Made by a program: the position numbers and the translations under genes | Assembly (NCBI GenBank): GCA_917880885.1 | Contig: OU862909.1 | Coordinates: 34,036,405 to 34,100,404, forward strand | Reading direction: 5' to 3' | Source: Limnephilus marmoratus | Lineage: Eukaryota > Arthropoda > Insecta > Trichoptera > Limnephilidae | DNA: 64,000 nt | Shown: piece by piece, positions 31,201 through 41,040 of the stretch | Layout: each line of letters begins with the position of its first letter | Position numbering within the stretch: position 1 is the first letter of the stretch | Notes under the pieces: generated by a model | The model's input: only the letters and a program-made list of their open reading frames with translations | What the model was told of the DNA's origin: nothing | The model's database searches: none

Positions 31201-31486
31201 CGATCGGAAGTAATTTATCATGAAGAAATTGCTAAGATTTTCTTACTTTCTGTTGGTATAATGGCGCTTCCGTTGTATTAAAAGTATAAATTTAATATTA
31301 TCACTTATTAAGAGAAAAAGCTGTTAATAAGATGCCAACATACATTCTTGTTATTGAAGTGAAAGGTGAACAGCAAGAAAGCATTTCCACGTCTTTCCGC
31401 TCTGCCCTTTCATGTTGATACATGGACATCTGTAGATTTTCCACTCATTTTAGATTAGTAAATAATGTTAATCATTTTTAAATTAT

Positions 31487-31501
31487 GTTATTTGTCCACA
31501 G
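31487..31501 (+). promoter_or_regulatory. RAB3GAP1: Splice acceptor of the RAB3GAP1 terminal exon
   Basis: GTTATTTGTCCACAG, a pyrimidine-containing tract ending in CAG, lies immediately before the first family-conserved codons. Conservation with RAB3GAP1 begins downstream of it, which sets the exon border. Confidence 0.8.
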
Positions 31502-32825
31502 GATCATGGAAGGCTTCCCGAACTCTAGAACATCCCTGTTGCACCAAAAGCTTCAAATGCTAAACGTGTGCATTGACCGAAGGAAGGCCCGAGATGCCGC
31601 TAGTCTACAACCCCTCGCCGGAGTGGCGGAAACCTCGAGCGATTCAGAAGACGAGTTCTACGAATGCAGTGACGATGAAAACACCAGCGATTCCGCTTCG
31701 GAAAATAAGAAGGAAAAAACTTCCTTGTGGAATCGCCCGGTGGGAAGACTCGCAAAGTTTGGTAGCGAAAAATTACTGGAATCCGGAGACCAAATGTATA
31801 TTCCTGTCACCCAGGAACCAGTTCCCAAGACAGAAGACCAACTGGAACAAGATGCCGAGGTCATGCTCACCTTGGAGACAGGTCCAGATCGCTCCCAGAC
31901 TATTGCCAGAATCATGAGCGCTTCTTTATTATCTGATATGGAGTCTTTCAAAGCCGCTAATCCCGCTTCAATATTTGAAGATTTCATTCGTTGGTACTCC
32001 CCTCGAGATTGGATCGAAGAAGAAAATGCCGAAGAGGAAGGAGATAAGAAGGGAAAGAAGAAAGGACACCTCAGCACTCGCATGCTCATCCCCAACAACA
32101 TGTGGATAGACGTGTGGGGCTCCGCTAGACCAGTCCCGGCGAAGAGACAGAGAAGACTCTTCGACGATACGAAGGAAGCCGAAAAAATTCTACACTTCTT
32201 CGAGTCGAGGAGCGTTTCCCAAATAGTCGACCTGCTGTTACCGTCCTTGACTCAGGCCGTCATAGAGAAACTGGGGCAAGAATGCGAGAACAAGACGGAA
32301 CTGCCACAGTTGGAGGGTCTGTTCGAGCGACTCAAGGTGTGCGCCATGAAGGTCACGCGGGAGAGAGCGGAAGCCGACAGATACAACACGCTAGCCGACC
32401 AAATATACGCGATGGAAGTGATGATATCGCGCCTAATGTCCATGGAGATGAAACTAGGATACCACAAGGAAAGAGTCGAAGATATCGAAGTGAAAAAGTT
32501 CTTTACCGATCTGATAATGATTATGGAGGCTCAGGTGCCTGGGGCAGGGAGGAGCCAACTAGGCGGTAGGGTGGCTCAGCTGTTCCGCGAAGAGCGTGCC
32601 TCACCTTCTCCTTCTGCGCTGGGTTCGTTCCCCCCTACGGCCCCCTCGGGCTCCCGCAGCAAACCCGGCTTCCCCCCGCCTGCTGAGAAGGAGTTCGTGC
32701 TCCGCGTGATGGCGCAGCGCCCCGCCGCGTGCTCCGCCCCCGCGCCCCAACTGATGAGGGCTATCCTGAAGCCTAACTCTTACCGGATTCTCGGGGCTTT
32801 TACAGAAGATTGTATATTTAGTTAA
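31502..32825 (+). CDS. RAB3GAP1: RAB3GAP1, 3' terminal coding exon (Rab3 GTPase-activating protein catalytic subunit)
   Basis: This exon encodes about the last 440 residues of the catalytic subunit of the Rab3GAP complex, which with RAB3GAP2 activates GTP hydrolysis on Rab3 and acts as exchange factor for Rab18. Visible family motifs, in order from the exon start, are LLHQKLQMLN, an acidic Ser-rich stretch, YIPVTQEP, SLLSDMESFKAANP, FEDFIRWYSPRDWIEEE, NMWIDVW, the basic AKRQRRLFDDTKEAEKILHF, and a C-terminal EFVLR..RPA..PQLMRAIL..GAF tail. The family's catalytic arginine lies in this C-terminal half. A splice acceptor (TTATTTGTCCACAG) precedes the exon, which begins on the third base of a codon, so the ATG at 31485 is intronic and not the start. 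The stop is TAA at 32823-32825. No frameshift is seen. A lysine/glutamate-rich low-complexity insert (EEEGDKKGKKKG) and a Ser/Pro-rich GC-rich segment at 32596-32690 are lineage-specific linkers. Upstream exons are not recognised in the window. Confidence 0.95.
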
Positions 32826-33140
32826 ACTGCTTGCTAAAAGTTTATCGAACCTGGTGCCTATCTTGTTTTTCTGAAACTAAAGTACAGTCAGGTACGACGA
32901 GTATGAGTATGCGTGAAGTGGGTTGTAAAGACAGTATCTAAACTCAAACTCAATGACCATTTGGTTCCAGTAGAAAACGTATATGTTTGTAGGCGTGTAT
33001 TGAAACGGTCAATGGCTACAAATAATTCCAACTTCAGAACGCCTTTTTGTCTTCGCCTCTTTAATTTATGATTTATGACGATAAATTTTCAGTCAAAATC
33101 GAATTGGAAAAATATGCAGAAAATAAAATGGAGCTTGGTG
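32826..33140 (+). terminator. RAB3GAP1: RAB3GAP1 3' UTR with candidate poly(A) signal
   Basis: The first clear AATAAA after the stop is at 33122-33127 (in GAAAATAAAATGG), about 300 bases downstream. No competing earlier canonical signal was noticed. A downstream cleavage site cannot be set without transcript data. Confidence 0.5.
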
Positions 33141-33875
33141 CGACCGGCATTCGGTTTTTTTACCGTTCAATTAATTTTAATAGTTTAAAACAAATTATTT
33201 CCATTGGTATCAAAAAAAATTTCATTACATCTATTATGTTCTTCGTGCGCTTTAATTTTGTTGATTTTCCTGTTAAGAATTCAAATTCAACTATCATTGT
33301 GAGGGTTTTAGATAAGCAAACATAATTTTATTATATTGTGTTCGATCGAATAATTTTAAAACAATACCCTAAAAAAACATGATTTTATCACAATAATAAT
33401 AATCATCATAGATTTCTGCAAGAGTGCAAAACCGTATTTTTTAAATTTAAATTTTTATAATTTATACACAGAAGACTTCCTGTCCAATCAAGCACATTGT
33501 TCTTTCAAAATAATGAACTTTGGTTGTTTATTTAAAAAAAATTGATATTCGATATAAGAAAATATTGTACTGGATGATGACGGACCGGCTTCGTAAGGGA
33601 GCGATGTTCACCTTCCAAACCCATGCCACGTTCAATCGAGTTTCTTTTAAAATGTTAAAATTAGTTTAAATATTAAAAAAATAATAATATTCGTTATTTT
33701 TTAACTGTTTCGCAGCTAATCGATGAACATCTACCAAAAATGCTTGTAGTGTGAAATATTAACGAAACATATTATATGATAATATTTTCTAAAATGTGAT
33801 AGATTAATTCCTAGGTTCGTAGAATTTTATATTTATATTTAGTATTTACTTAGTAAATATGCATTTAGTATGGAG
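33141..33875. other. Non-coding stretch downstream of RAB3GAP1
   Basis: AT-rich. An 85-codon plus-strand open frame at 33068-33325 has no recognised domain and overlaps the presumed 3' UTR. Confidence 0.4.
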
Positions 33876-35691
33876 TATAAAGGCCTTTTCAAATATAGTC
33901 GATATTCGCTGCCATTGCTCTGTCGGTAGCGAAAACCGAGTATATGATATTCTCACTAACAGGTTACTCGACAGTTGATCCGCCGACAAATGGCCCCCTG
34001 AAATGATATTTATTATAAAATTATAATTTTTTGTGCATTATTTACCAATTTCAAACGTAAAATTGACTTCAAAAATACCCTCAATAGTAAGTTAGTATGA
34101 ATATCAAACGAATTTATACACGGAGTCGATTTATTTGTCCTTATGCGCTGGTGTACACAGTATAGAGCAGCAGATTTTTCTTTGGTGCATTTGAATGAAA
34201 ATATGTTTTATGGTGGGGCAGAGTGGAGTTACTAGTTTCAAAAAATCACTTTGAACCTTTCAAAGATGTTTTCGGCCACTCTTCCCAGCATATCTTGCGG
34301 AATTCCAGCGATGACGTACTCAATCGCCTCGTTTAGAGCTTCAAGGGTTCGAGGTCGAAGTTTTTTTACCTCAGCTTTGACGTATCCTCACAGAAAAAAG
34401 TCATTCGGGGTCAAATCGGGAGGGCGAGGGGTCATGGATTATCATCCGCAAAAAATCATGTGACCTGGAAAGAGCTTTTGCAAAATTTCGCATGAACGAT
34501 GGACAGCATGTGCCATGGCATCATCATGTTGAAACCAGAAGACTTCTGTATCGTGTTCCTCGCCATAATCTTTCATTTTGATACGCCTAAGGTTCTCCAA
34601 CATCTCACAATAGTGAGATGAATAACTCAATAACGGTAATGGTTAATCCTTCGTTGCCAGTGCAAAAAACAGCGCCGAGGGATTCTGCAGTTACGATTGC
34701 AATGCAATCATCTCTACGTTTCACAAAATCTTGTGGGCTCAATTCCCGTGTACGCATCATCTTGTAGACGAAGGTCTGAGTGTAAGATTTGCCTTATAAT
34801 TCTGGACGATATTCCAAGCGCACCGGCAAGTTTCCGCGCTGCTCGGGTTGGAGACTCTTCAATTGATGCTCTTACTACCGCGATGTTTTCAGGTGTTTGC
34901 ACACTTTTAGGTCGCCCAACTGGTATTTTAGGATCTGCAGTTCCTGTCCACCTTACATTACTGATTTATTTCCGAATGGTTTTTGGGATCAGGAACACTG
35001 TCATCACGACTGGAAACCGGACCCGGAAAGCTCCATGCGTAGCCAACGCTTTCCCGTTTCTAAAGAACGTCTCCACAACAAAGCTCCGATACTACCTCAC
35101 CACGGCATGGTCACTAACATAAACGGCATCATTTCCCCGACCTAGCGGCACCCGCCCCGCCCCTCTGCTCAGTCTGGGGGGCCTACAGTGATTTTTTTAA
35201 ACTAGTAACTCCACTCTGCCCCACCCTGGACTTTTATTATTCGGCGGTACATCTTCTGCACATCCCTTCAGAGTCACTTTGTTATATTTTTGTCATTAAG
35301 TACCGTATTTTCCCTAAACCAACTGCACATTGAATGTAAGTACGCTTGAGGGCCAATTGTCGGCGGATCAACTGTCATGGAACCACAAACCTATTCGGAT
35401 TTCGCTTCTGCTGTGGGTAGCGAAACATTGTTGATTTTCGCCTGTCTAGTCAGTCACTTTACTCTGTAATCGTGCGTGACCAGTCAATAAAAGCATCTTA
35501 ATATTGAAATGGTAGCGATTGCGCAAGCTTCGCAAAACAAGCGAAAAGATACTGCCGGTATGGCGGAAATAGCGGGGTTCTAATTTCGCGCTAGCCGCGG
35601 AAGCTCATACAAATATCCGTCGGAATTGCTTGATGTTTTTCGCTACCTACAGCTGTTGCGAATATCGCATATATCTGAATAGGCCTTTATA
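33876..35691. mobile_element. TIR element (about 0.8 kb) interrupted by a mariner-like insertion
   Basis: The ends are inverted: TATAAAGGCCTTTTCAAATA, TAGTCGATATTCGC on the left; the right end inverts to TATAAAGGCCTATTCAGATA, TATGCGATATTCGC. Subterminal GACAGTTGATCCGCCGACAA (about 33971) is inverted near 35354 (TTGTCGGCGGATCAACTGTC). It has no coding of its own. The element at 34211-35226 sits inside and is therefore younger. Confidence 0.8.
34211..35226 (-). pseudogene. Decayed mariner-like (IS630/Tc1/mariner) transposon with transposase relics
   Basis: Inverted ends GGTGGGGCAGAGTGGAGTTA, CTAGTTT..AAAAATCACT bound it. The minus strand carries a broken transposase. Near 35090-34990 are relics of a helix-turn-helix start. 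'SVQTPENIAVVRASIEESPT' (34910-34855) is a linker plus second helix-turn-helix. 'FQHDDAMAHAVHR' (34540-34495) replaces the FQQDGA(T/P)AH catalytic motif. Downstream is 'RPPDLTPNDFFL', where the last catalytic aspartate sits. Several frameshifts and stops break it. It is mobility-dead. Confidence 0.8.
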
Positions 35692-36490
35692 TTATTTTTT
35701 GGTGCCACTATCATTGTTTGATGCAAACATTATTATTTGGTGCCAACGTTATTATGTGGTGCAAACATCAATATTTAGTGCAAACGTCATTATCTATGTT
35801 GCTAATTTATGATGTATTTTTAGGAACGTTTTACAATAAGTCAACTCTACACCATTATATAATGCCTTGTTAGAATCAGCAACAACCGTGTCTTCTTCTG
35901 AGTAGTATAACAACAAACTAAAATAATTAACATAAACAAATTGTATCTAAGTATGTGTTCTAAATATTTGATGTTTGTAACTTGGAATCGTTAATAATAT
36001 TAAATTCTAATTATTAAGTACCAACTAGTTACGAGTAGGTATACTTAACCTCACCATAAGTTTTGTTTTGAACGGGATCGTCCAGTTTTTCGGTATTCTG
36101 TCCCGTTATCCCCGAGGAGAGTTTTTGGACGTCAAAATGTCCCGTTTTCAGAAATGCGACTTCAAATTATTCTGTGTGAAATTTTTCCAACGCTTCAGGA
36201 ATAATACTCGATTATGCGAACTGTCGTATAATTATTGAGTAGGAAAGTACCTATCTATATGTATGTCTGCCGGTTAAAAGAATGCAACTGCATGGCTAAC
36301 GTGAATTATCAAAAAAAATGTGCCAAGAATTTAACTCGAACTTAAAATCATCACCTGATTGATATATGGAAGAAGAAAATTAATTTGTTCTTTAGACAAA
36401 AAACACACATCAACAAAGTAACGCCTCGAGTATATTACACGTTATCTGAATAACATTTGAATAAAATGTATGATAATTTTTGAGTTGAGG
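35692..36490. other. Non-coding stretch, nothing identified
   Basis: A small inverted motif (AACGGGATCG..TGTCCCGTT) is seen around 36072-36157. No gene. Confidence 0.4.
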
Positions 36491-36492
36491 TA

Positions 36493-37377
36493 CGCGGTTT
36501 GTTAAAAAGTAACGGGAATTTTCGTTTTTTTAATTTAATTTTATTTATTACGTTGTCTTCAAAGGAGTCCCCATTAGATATTATGCACTTGTACCAGCGC
36601 TTCTTCCAATCCTCGAAACGCTTCTCAAACTCGATCTTTGGGATAGCCTTTAGTTCGTTCAGCGATGCGTGCCTTTTTTGGTCTTGGCGATCCAGAATGC
36701 CTCAACTGGGACGACTGACCCTTAGTTTCGACTTCATATCCGTAAACCCATGTTTCGTCACCTGTTATAACACGTTTCAGTAATTCTGCATCGTCGTTGA
36801 CTTCATTTAGTGACTCCTGAGCAACTTCCATTCGCCGCTGTTTTTGTTCAAAATTCAATAATTTTACCCAAAACATTCGAAAATTTTTCATGGCACGAGC
36901 CAATCGGTATACCAACATTATCAGCGACTTCTTTGATTGTGATTTGGCGATCGTTCATAACCATTTCCTTCACCTTTTCATCGGTTGTTGATGTGCTGGG
37001 GCGTCCGGGGCTTTCATCATCTTCAACATATTCACGGCCATCTTGTAAACGCTTATACCACTCGTAAACCCTTGTTTTACTCATATCAGACTCACCATAA
37101 CCCTTTGTTAACATTTCACACACTTTATTTCATTTTTTATGCAAAATTTGATACAAACTCTTTGATCCATTTAAAAAAAAATCGCCGAGTTCATAAAAAC
37201 ACGTCTAACCTTAGCGGCTGCTACATACAAACTAAACAATGAATACAGCTGACAATTTTATCATACTTCAGGGGCATGCATTTTATCATCTTACTAACGT
37301 ATGAAAAAAAAAATGACAATCGGACTCTCCAAACTTGTGAAGTTTAAAAATTCCCGTTACTTTTTGAACAAACCTCG
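36493..37377 (-). pseudogene. mariner element, internally deleted
   Basis: Terminal inverted repeats CGCGGTTTGTTAAAAAGTAA, CGGGAATTTT (left) and the inverse at 37346-37377 (CGAGGTTTGTTCAAAAAGTA) are flanked by TA. The minus strand encodes a mariner transposase N-terminal half: helix-turn-helix region, 'SPGRPSTSTTDE' linker, then 'ITGDETWVYGYEVETK' with the first catalytic aspartate. After 'SPRPKKAR' the frame jumps to the C-terminal 'ELKAIPKIEFEKRFEDWKKR'. The segment carrying the other two catalytic aspartates is gone, and at least one frameshift lies near 36850-36920. Length is about 0.9 kb instead of about 1.3 kb. Confidence 0.9.
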
Positions 37378-37469
37378 TATGTTTTAAAATATTCATTATG
37401 TTTCACCACCAAGTTACTAATTAGCTAGATATTTTATATCTGAAGACAAATTAATTGTGATCTTAGGTT

Positions 37470-37713
37470 GGGATTTGAACCCCCGTCGCATTATTTTATT
37501 GACGATTAGCACAATTTTAATTGAAGTGAGCAGTCCCCGCCGTCGATTCTCACCCCGTTTTATCGTTTAATGTTGATCAGTCGTCAACCATGATAGATGG
37601 TTGATCAATCTCAGAATCTGCGGTTATCGGGGACCGTTCCAATGTTAAATATTCAAAATGCCACTAATCGTCAATCGAATAATGTGAGGGGGGGTTCAAA
37701 CTTGACCATAATT
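37470..37713. mobile_element. Foldback MITE
   Basis: TTTGAACCCCCGTCGCATTA, TTGACGATTAGCAC at the left is inverted at the right (CACTAATCGTCAATCGAATA, ATGTGAGGGGGGGTTCAAA). The centre holds an inverted pair around TGTTGATCAGTCGTCAACCA and GATGGTTGATCAAT. No coding. Confidence 0.75.
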
Positions 37714-37984
37714 TTATTATTAACATAAATTATGATTGGATCTTTAAGACAAGATAACGAAAAAAAATCCACATTATACCTATATATTATTAGTTTATTT
37801 AAGATAATTTGTTTTAAATTTGCATTTACCTGTAGCTGCAATAAGCAAATACATATACTCGTATCACTTTCAATACATAAGGTTGGGGCGTTCTAAACTC
37901 GTCACAATATTAAATTTTATGACGAAACCAAATCGACCTTTTTGAATTTTTTTCATTTGAACGGTTCGCCTTAAACGTCTATAT

Positions 37985-38107
37985 TTTCGACCCGTTTTAG
38001 CTTTTATCAAAATGTGACAATTTATTGTTAAAATTAGCGATCATTGTTAATATGTCTGTCAACTGATTGTTAACACATTTTGATCAAAATCTAAAACGGG
38101 CCGAGAC
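37985..38107. repeat. Inverted repeat, 36-bp arms
   Basis: CGACCCGTTTTAGCTTTTAT, CAAAATGTGACAAT (37988 onward) is inverted at 38068-38104 (ATTGTTAACACATTTTGATC, AAAATCTAAAACGGGCC). It is probably the core of another foldback element, as GATCGTCGATTTTG-type words around it echo the MITE at 37.5 kb. Confidence 0.6.
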
Positions 38108-38177
38108 GAGTGTTGAATTGTTAAGAATTCAAAATGGCGCTGATCGTCGATTTTGTTTACACTAGTTCCACATGTTT

Positions 38178-38492
38178 TTCTCCTCAATTTGGGAGGTGGG
38201 AATGGGTACCTCCGCCCGGGAATCATTTATTTAACCAACACCTCTGCCATAGGTCAACCCAAGTGATTTGCTACGTTTGGTGACTTGGAAGGGGTGTCCG
38301 GGTTCATGGGGTGAAGTTTGTCTAGGTCTTGACGGCAGATGACTTGGACACACTGAACCCCAGATTCCTATTCACCCCTCTCTGTCCTTTCCTTAAAAAT
38401 ATCCACTACACAGCATCCATAAAGAAGACATAGGCCCCAAGGGAAATTCTTTTCCTCATGGCCTCCTGTGAGGGGCTAATGTAAAAAAAACG
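38178..38492 (+). mobile_element. SINE-1, short subfamily
   Basis: It has the head CAATTTGGGAGGTGGGAATG, GGTACC, a body to GGTCTTGACGGCAGATGACT, then the deletion joint to TGGACACACTGAACCCCAGA. The tail includes CCCCAAGGGAAATTCTTTTC, CTCATGGCCTCC and GGGCTAATGTAAAAAAAA. It shares its deletion with the 21.1-kb copy. Confidence 0.85.
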
Positions 38493-38640
38493 TAGGAGGC
38501 CTAAGTGAAAATAATTTCCTCAACCATTTCCAAGTGAAAATATTTGGGGATGGTGTGTGGAGGGTCTTTTAAAAGAAAGGAAGAGAGGAAATTCTGGGAA
38601 GGAAAAATATACGAGGAGTGGATGGGAATTTGGGGGTCAG
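38493..38640 (-). mobile_element. SINE-1 3'-half fragment
   Basis: The minus strand reads CTGACCCCCAAATTCCCATC, CTTCCCAGAATTTCC, TTTAAAAGACCCTCCACAC, CATCCCCAAATATTTTC and AATTATTTTCACTTAGGCCT. It is head-to-head with the LINE-P fragment that begins at about 38640. Confidence 0.75.
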
Positions 38641-39258
38641 GCCCAAGTTAGCCTCCCAAAAACCGGGCGTACTGTACAGGGCCCGCAGATACTTTAATAG
38701 TACACAACTGCTAACCCTGTACAAATCACAAGTGCGCCCCACGGTTGAATTTGGCAGCCACCTCTGGTCTGGAGCTCCAAAATACCTGAAAAATACCCTC
38801 GACTCGGTGCAGAAACGGGGGATCCGTTTGATAGATTTTCCCATCTTAACAGACGGATTGCAATCTTTAGAGCACAGGCGTCGGGTGGGAATGCTATCCT
38901 TGTTCTACCGGTATTACAATGGAAGATGCTCCGAGGAACTAGCATCACTGATCCCTTCGGCACCGGTGCATAGTCGGGAAACACGCCAATCACGTGCCCA
39001 ACATTTGTACACAGTTGACATTTGTCACATGAGAACAGGTCGTTTCTTCGACTCGTTCTTGTGTTCAACAGGTCGGCTGTGGAATGAATTGCCGGCCTCT
39101 GCTTTTCCTCCTTCCTACAACATGGGTCTCTTCAAGACCAATGTTCATTCCTTCCTCTCCTCAAAAAGACCCCCCAAACAGCATCCCAGATGACATAGGC
39201 CCTGAGGAAAATTATTTTCCTCAGGGCCTCCTGTGTGGAGTTAATGTAAAAAAAATGA
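38640..39258 (+). mobile_element. LINE-P fragment: RT C-terminal tail and complete 3' end
   Basis: The open frame to 39196 encodes the thumb/tail of a non-LTR retrotransposon reverse transcriptase: 'LYKSQVRPTVEFGSHLWSGA' (the family's SxVRPxxEY motif), 'LDSVQKRGIRLI', 'LSLFYRYYNG' and 'GRLWNELPASAFPPSYNMGL'. The catalytic core is absent. The 3' UTR carries the GGCCCTGAGG / CCTCAGGGCC hairpin (39198-39228) and ends GTTAATGTAAAAAAAA. It is 5' truncated and defective. Confidence 0.85.
39198..39228 (+). promoter_or_regulatory. 3' hairpin shared by LINE-P and SINE-1
   Basis: GGCCCTGAGG and CCTCAGGGCC form a perfect 10-bp stem around the loop AAAATTATTTT, about 20 bases upstream of the A tail. The same hairpin, more or less decayed, is at the end of LINE-P copies (55236-55266) and SINE-1 copies. 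In LINEs with conserved 3' ends such hairpins are the reverse transcriptase recognition site. Confidence 0.8.
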
Positions 39259-39478
39259 TCTCACTCAACCAGTCTCTCCCAATTCGGCCTGCCACGCAGT
39301 AATTGGGCAAACGTATCCGCTGCCAAGAACTGACAAACCTCACCCCATGAACCCGGACACAACTGTTAAGCCACCAAACGTAGCAAACTGGGTGACCTAT
39401 GACAGAGGTATTGGCTATCCAACAAATGGTTCCCTGGGCGGTGGTAACCATACCCGCCTCCCAAATAAAAAAATTAAA
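39259..39478 (-). mobile_element. SINE-1 5'-half fragment
   Basis: The minus strand reads TTTGGGAGGCGGGTATGGTT, ACCACCGCCCAGGGAACCAT, then ATAGGTCACCCAGTTTGC, CATGGGGTGAGGTTTGTCAG and GGGAGAGACTGGTTGAGTGA. It abuts the LINE-P A tail, so either one inserted at the other's end or they rearranged. Confidence 0.8.
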
Positions 39479-40267
39479 AATATTAATTTGAAGGTCATCA
39501 AAAATTTGTACGGGTTTGAAACACGCCAACCTAAGTGAATTTCATAATGGGTGGAGTGGCTTGTACTAGAAGACGGTATATGGTGAACCTAACTAGGGTA
39601 GTAGGCAGTAGGCAGTATTAATGGCTGGTAGAGTACTGGTCCCCTGAGTGCACTCGACGTCAGGCGGAGACCTATTGGATGTAACATCACTTAGCTCTCA
39701 AGTACCCGAGTAATTAGTCTCCCATGATACTTATATAACCGTGTAATAGATTATGTGAATTAATAAATGTCTGTGTAATAAGCGTTGTGTCATTTACATT
39801 GTATTTTTAACTGGCTAACTAACTAACCATCACGCCGTTTTCTCGCAGGAGTAGGCAGAGAGGACCGACAGCCAAACAACTCGATATTGGTACACTCCTT
39901 GCCTCGTTCACATTCATACATCGTCTCATACATGCTATTTTATAATTCTAATTCGTGAGATATTACTCAAGTATCTGATTCACTTGGTCGTGCTATGTCT
40001 TCCTCAGACGTCTTTCACCATTCAAATTTGCGTCATATATTCTCCTTACACTCCTTTACTCGTTCATTCTACATGCCCAATTCATCTGAGTGTCCCTTTA
40101 TAATCTTATTCATTACGCTTACATCAGCCTTGCATTATTTGCAGATCTCCACATTTTTCAAACGATCGTACATGGTTTTACCACACTTACACCTTAGGGA
40201 TCTCATTTCATTGTATTTTTAATGTAATTATACCTACTAGCATTAGTGGTATAATTCTGTGAACTGT
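39479..40267. other. Unassigned; possible LTR or LINE-derived sequence
   Basis: 39540-39900 has LTR-like content (TATATAACCG, AATAAATG, a GTGTAATAAGCGTTGTGTC block), but no TG..CA borders or primer-binding site were identified. 39.90-40.22 kb has a 75-codon frame without a domain. Confidence 0.3.
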
Positions 40268-40440
40268 AGACGTAAACCTCGCGTCCAAAAAAGTATGTTT
40301 CTAATTTCAGCTCGTTAGAGCCATCTTCAGACTGGTACAAATAATTTTTACTCTACGGTTTATATACACAACATATTGGGGTTGGGGGAGAGGGGTGGTC
40401 TACAAGGATTTTAATCAATTATAATAATTATATTTGTTGC
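40268..40440. repeat. Penelope-like terminus relic, copy 2
   Basis: GTTTCTAATTTCAGCTCGTT, AGAGCCATCTTCAGACTGGT, ATATACACAACATATTGGGG, TTGGGGGAGAGGGGTGGTCT and ACAAGG align with 28100-28272. The minus strand reads CTGAAGATGG, GCTC/GAGC mini-stem, TGAAA: close to, but not, the hammerhead consensus. Confidence 0.55.
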
Positions 40441-41035
40441 TAAGTCGTTTTAGACTGTCGAATTTCTAAATATTTTGGTAATTCTAGTACGCTAATTACC
40501 TTGGGTTTGTAGCTCACTTCAATGATGATTAGGGAAAAACCTTACAAGTAATATGAGTTACTAATGACCTAATTTTATTGTCAAATCGTTTTTATATTTA
40601 GACTATTATAATAATATATTATAATGGAATTCCACCACGAATTATCACTCTCAAAAATAGAAAAATCATTTTTAATATTTTCCGCCCACATTAAAAAAAT
40701 CATACCTACGAATTTTAATATGGAGAGATACAAACTGGTTATACTTCTATATAGCCAATGAATTCACCTATCTTTTGTCGATTATTACATATTCGTAGGA
40801 TTTATCAAAAAAATATTATAAAATCGTAAACATCTACTTAATTACTTACACATAAGAAAAAACTGCCTAAATTGGCAGCAGAGCAATCCGAAGTATTGTA
40901 TATGTGCCATAATGTGGCAAAAAGCGCTTCAGTGGTTATTTAATAAATCAATACCGAAATTTCCTTTGAAATCGTAAGATTTTTAAGTAGGTACTTAAAT
41001 AACTACCTGCTTTATAAACCAAACCAAGATTTCTT
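40441..41035. other. Non-coding stretch with a short related repeat
   Basis: 40625-40680 (AATGGAATTCCACCACGAAT, TATCAC, CAAAAATAGAAAAATCA) is inverted and related to 27210-27260, next to a CAGGGGTCAGCAAACG hAT-like end at 27182. The rest has no supported feature. Confidence 0.45.
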
Positions 41036-41040
41036 TTATA

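Noticed and set aside
31485..31487. ATG at 31485 as the start codon of a 446-residue protein
   Set aside because: It lies upstream of a splice acceptor, and conserved RAB3GAP1 residues require many upstream exons, so this is intron sequence read through.
31573..32569. Other open frames across the RAB3GAP1 exon on both strands
   Set aside because: They are shadows of the real frame with no conserved motifs.
39540..39900. Solo LTR of an LTR retrotransposon
   Set aside because: TATA-like and AATAAA-like words are present, but no TG..CA borders, target duplication or primer-binding site were found.
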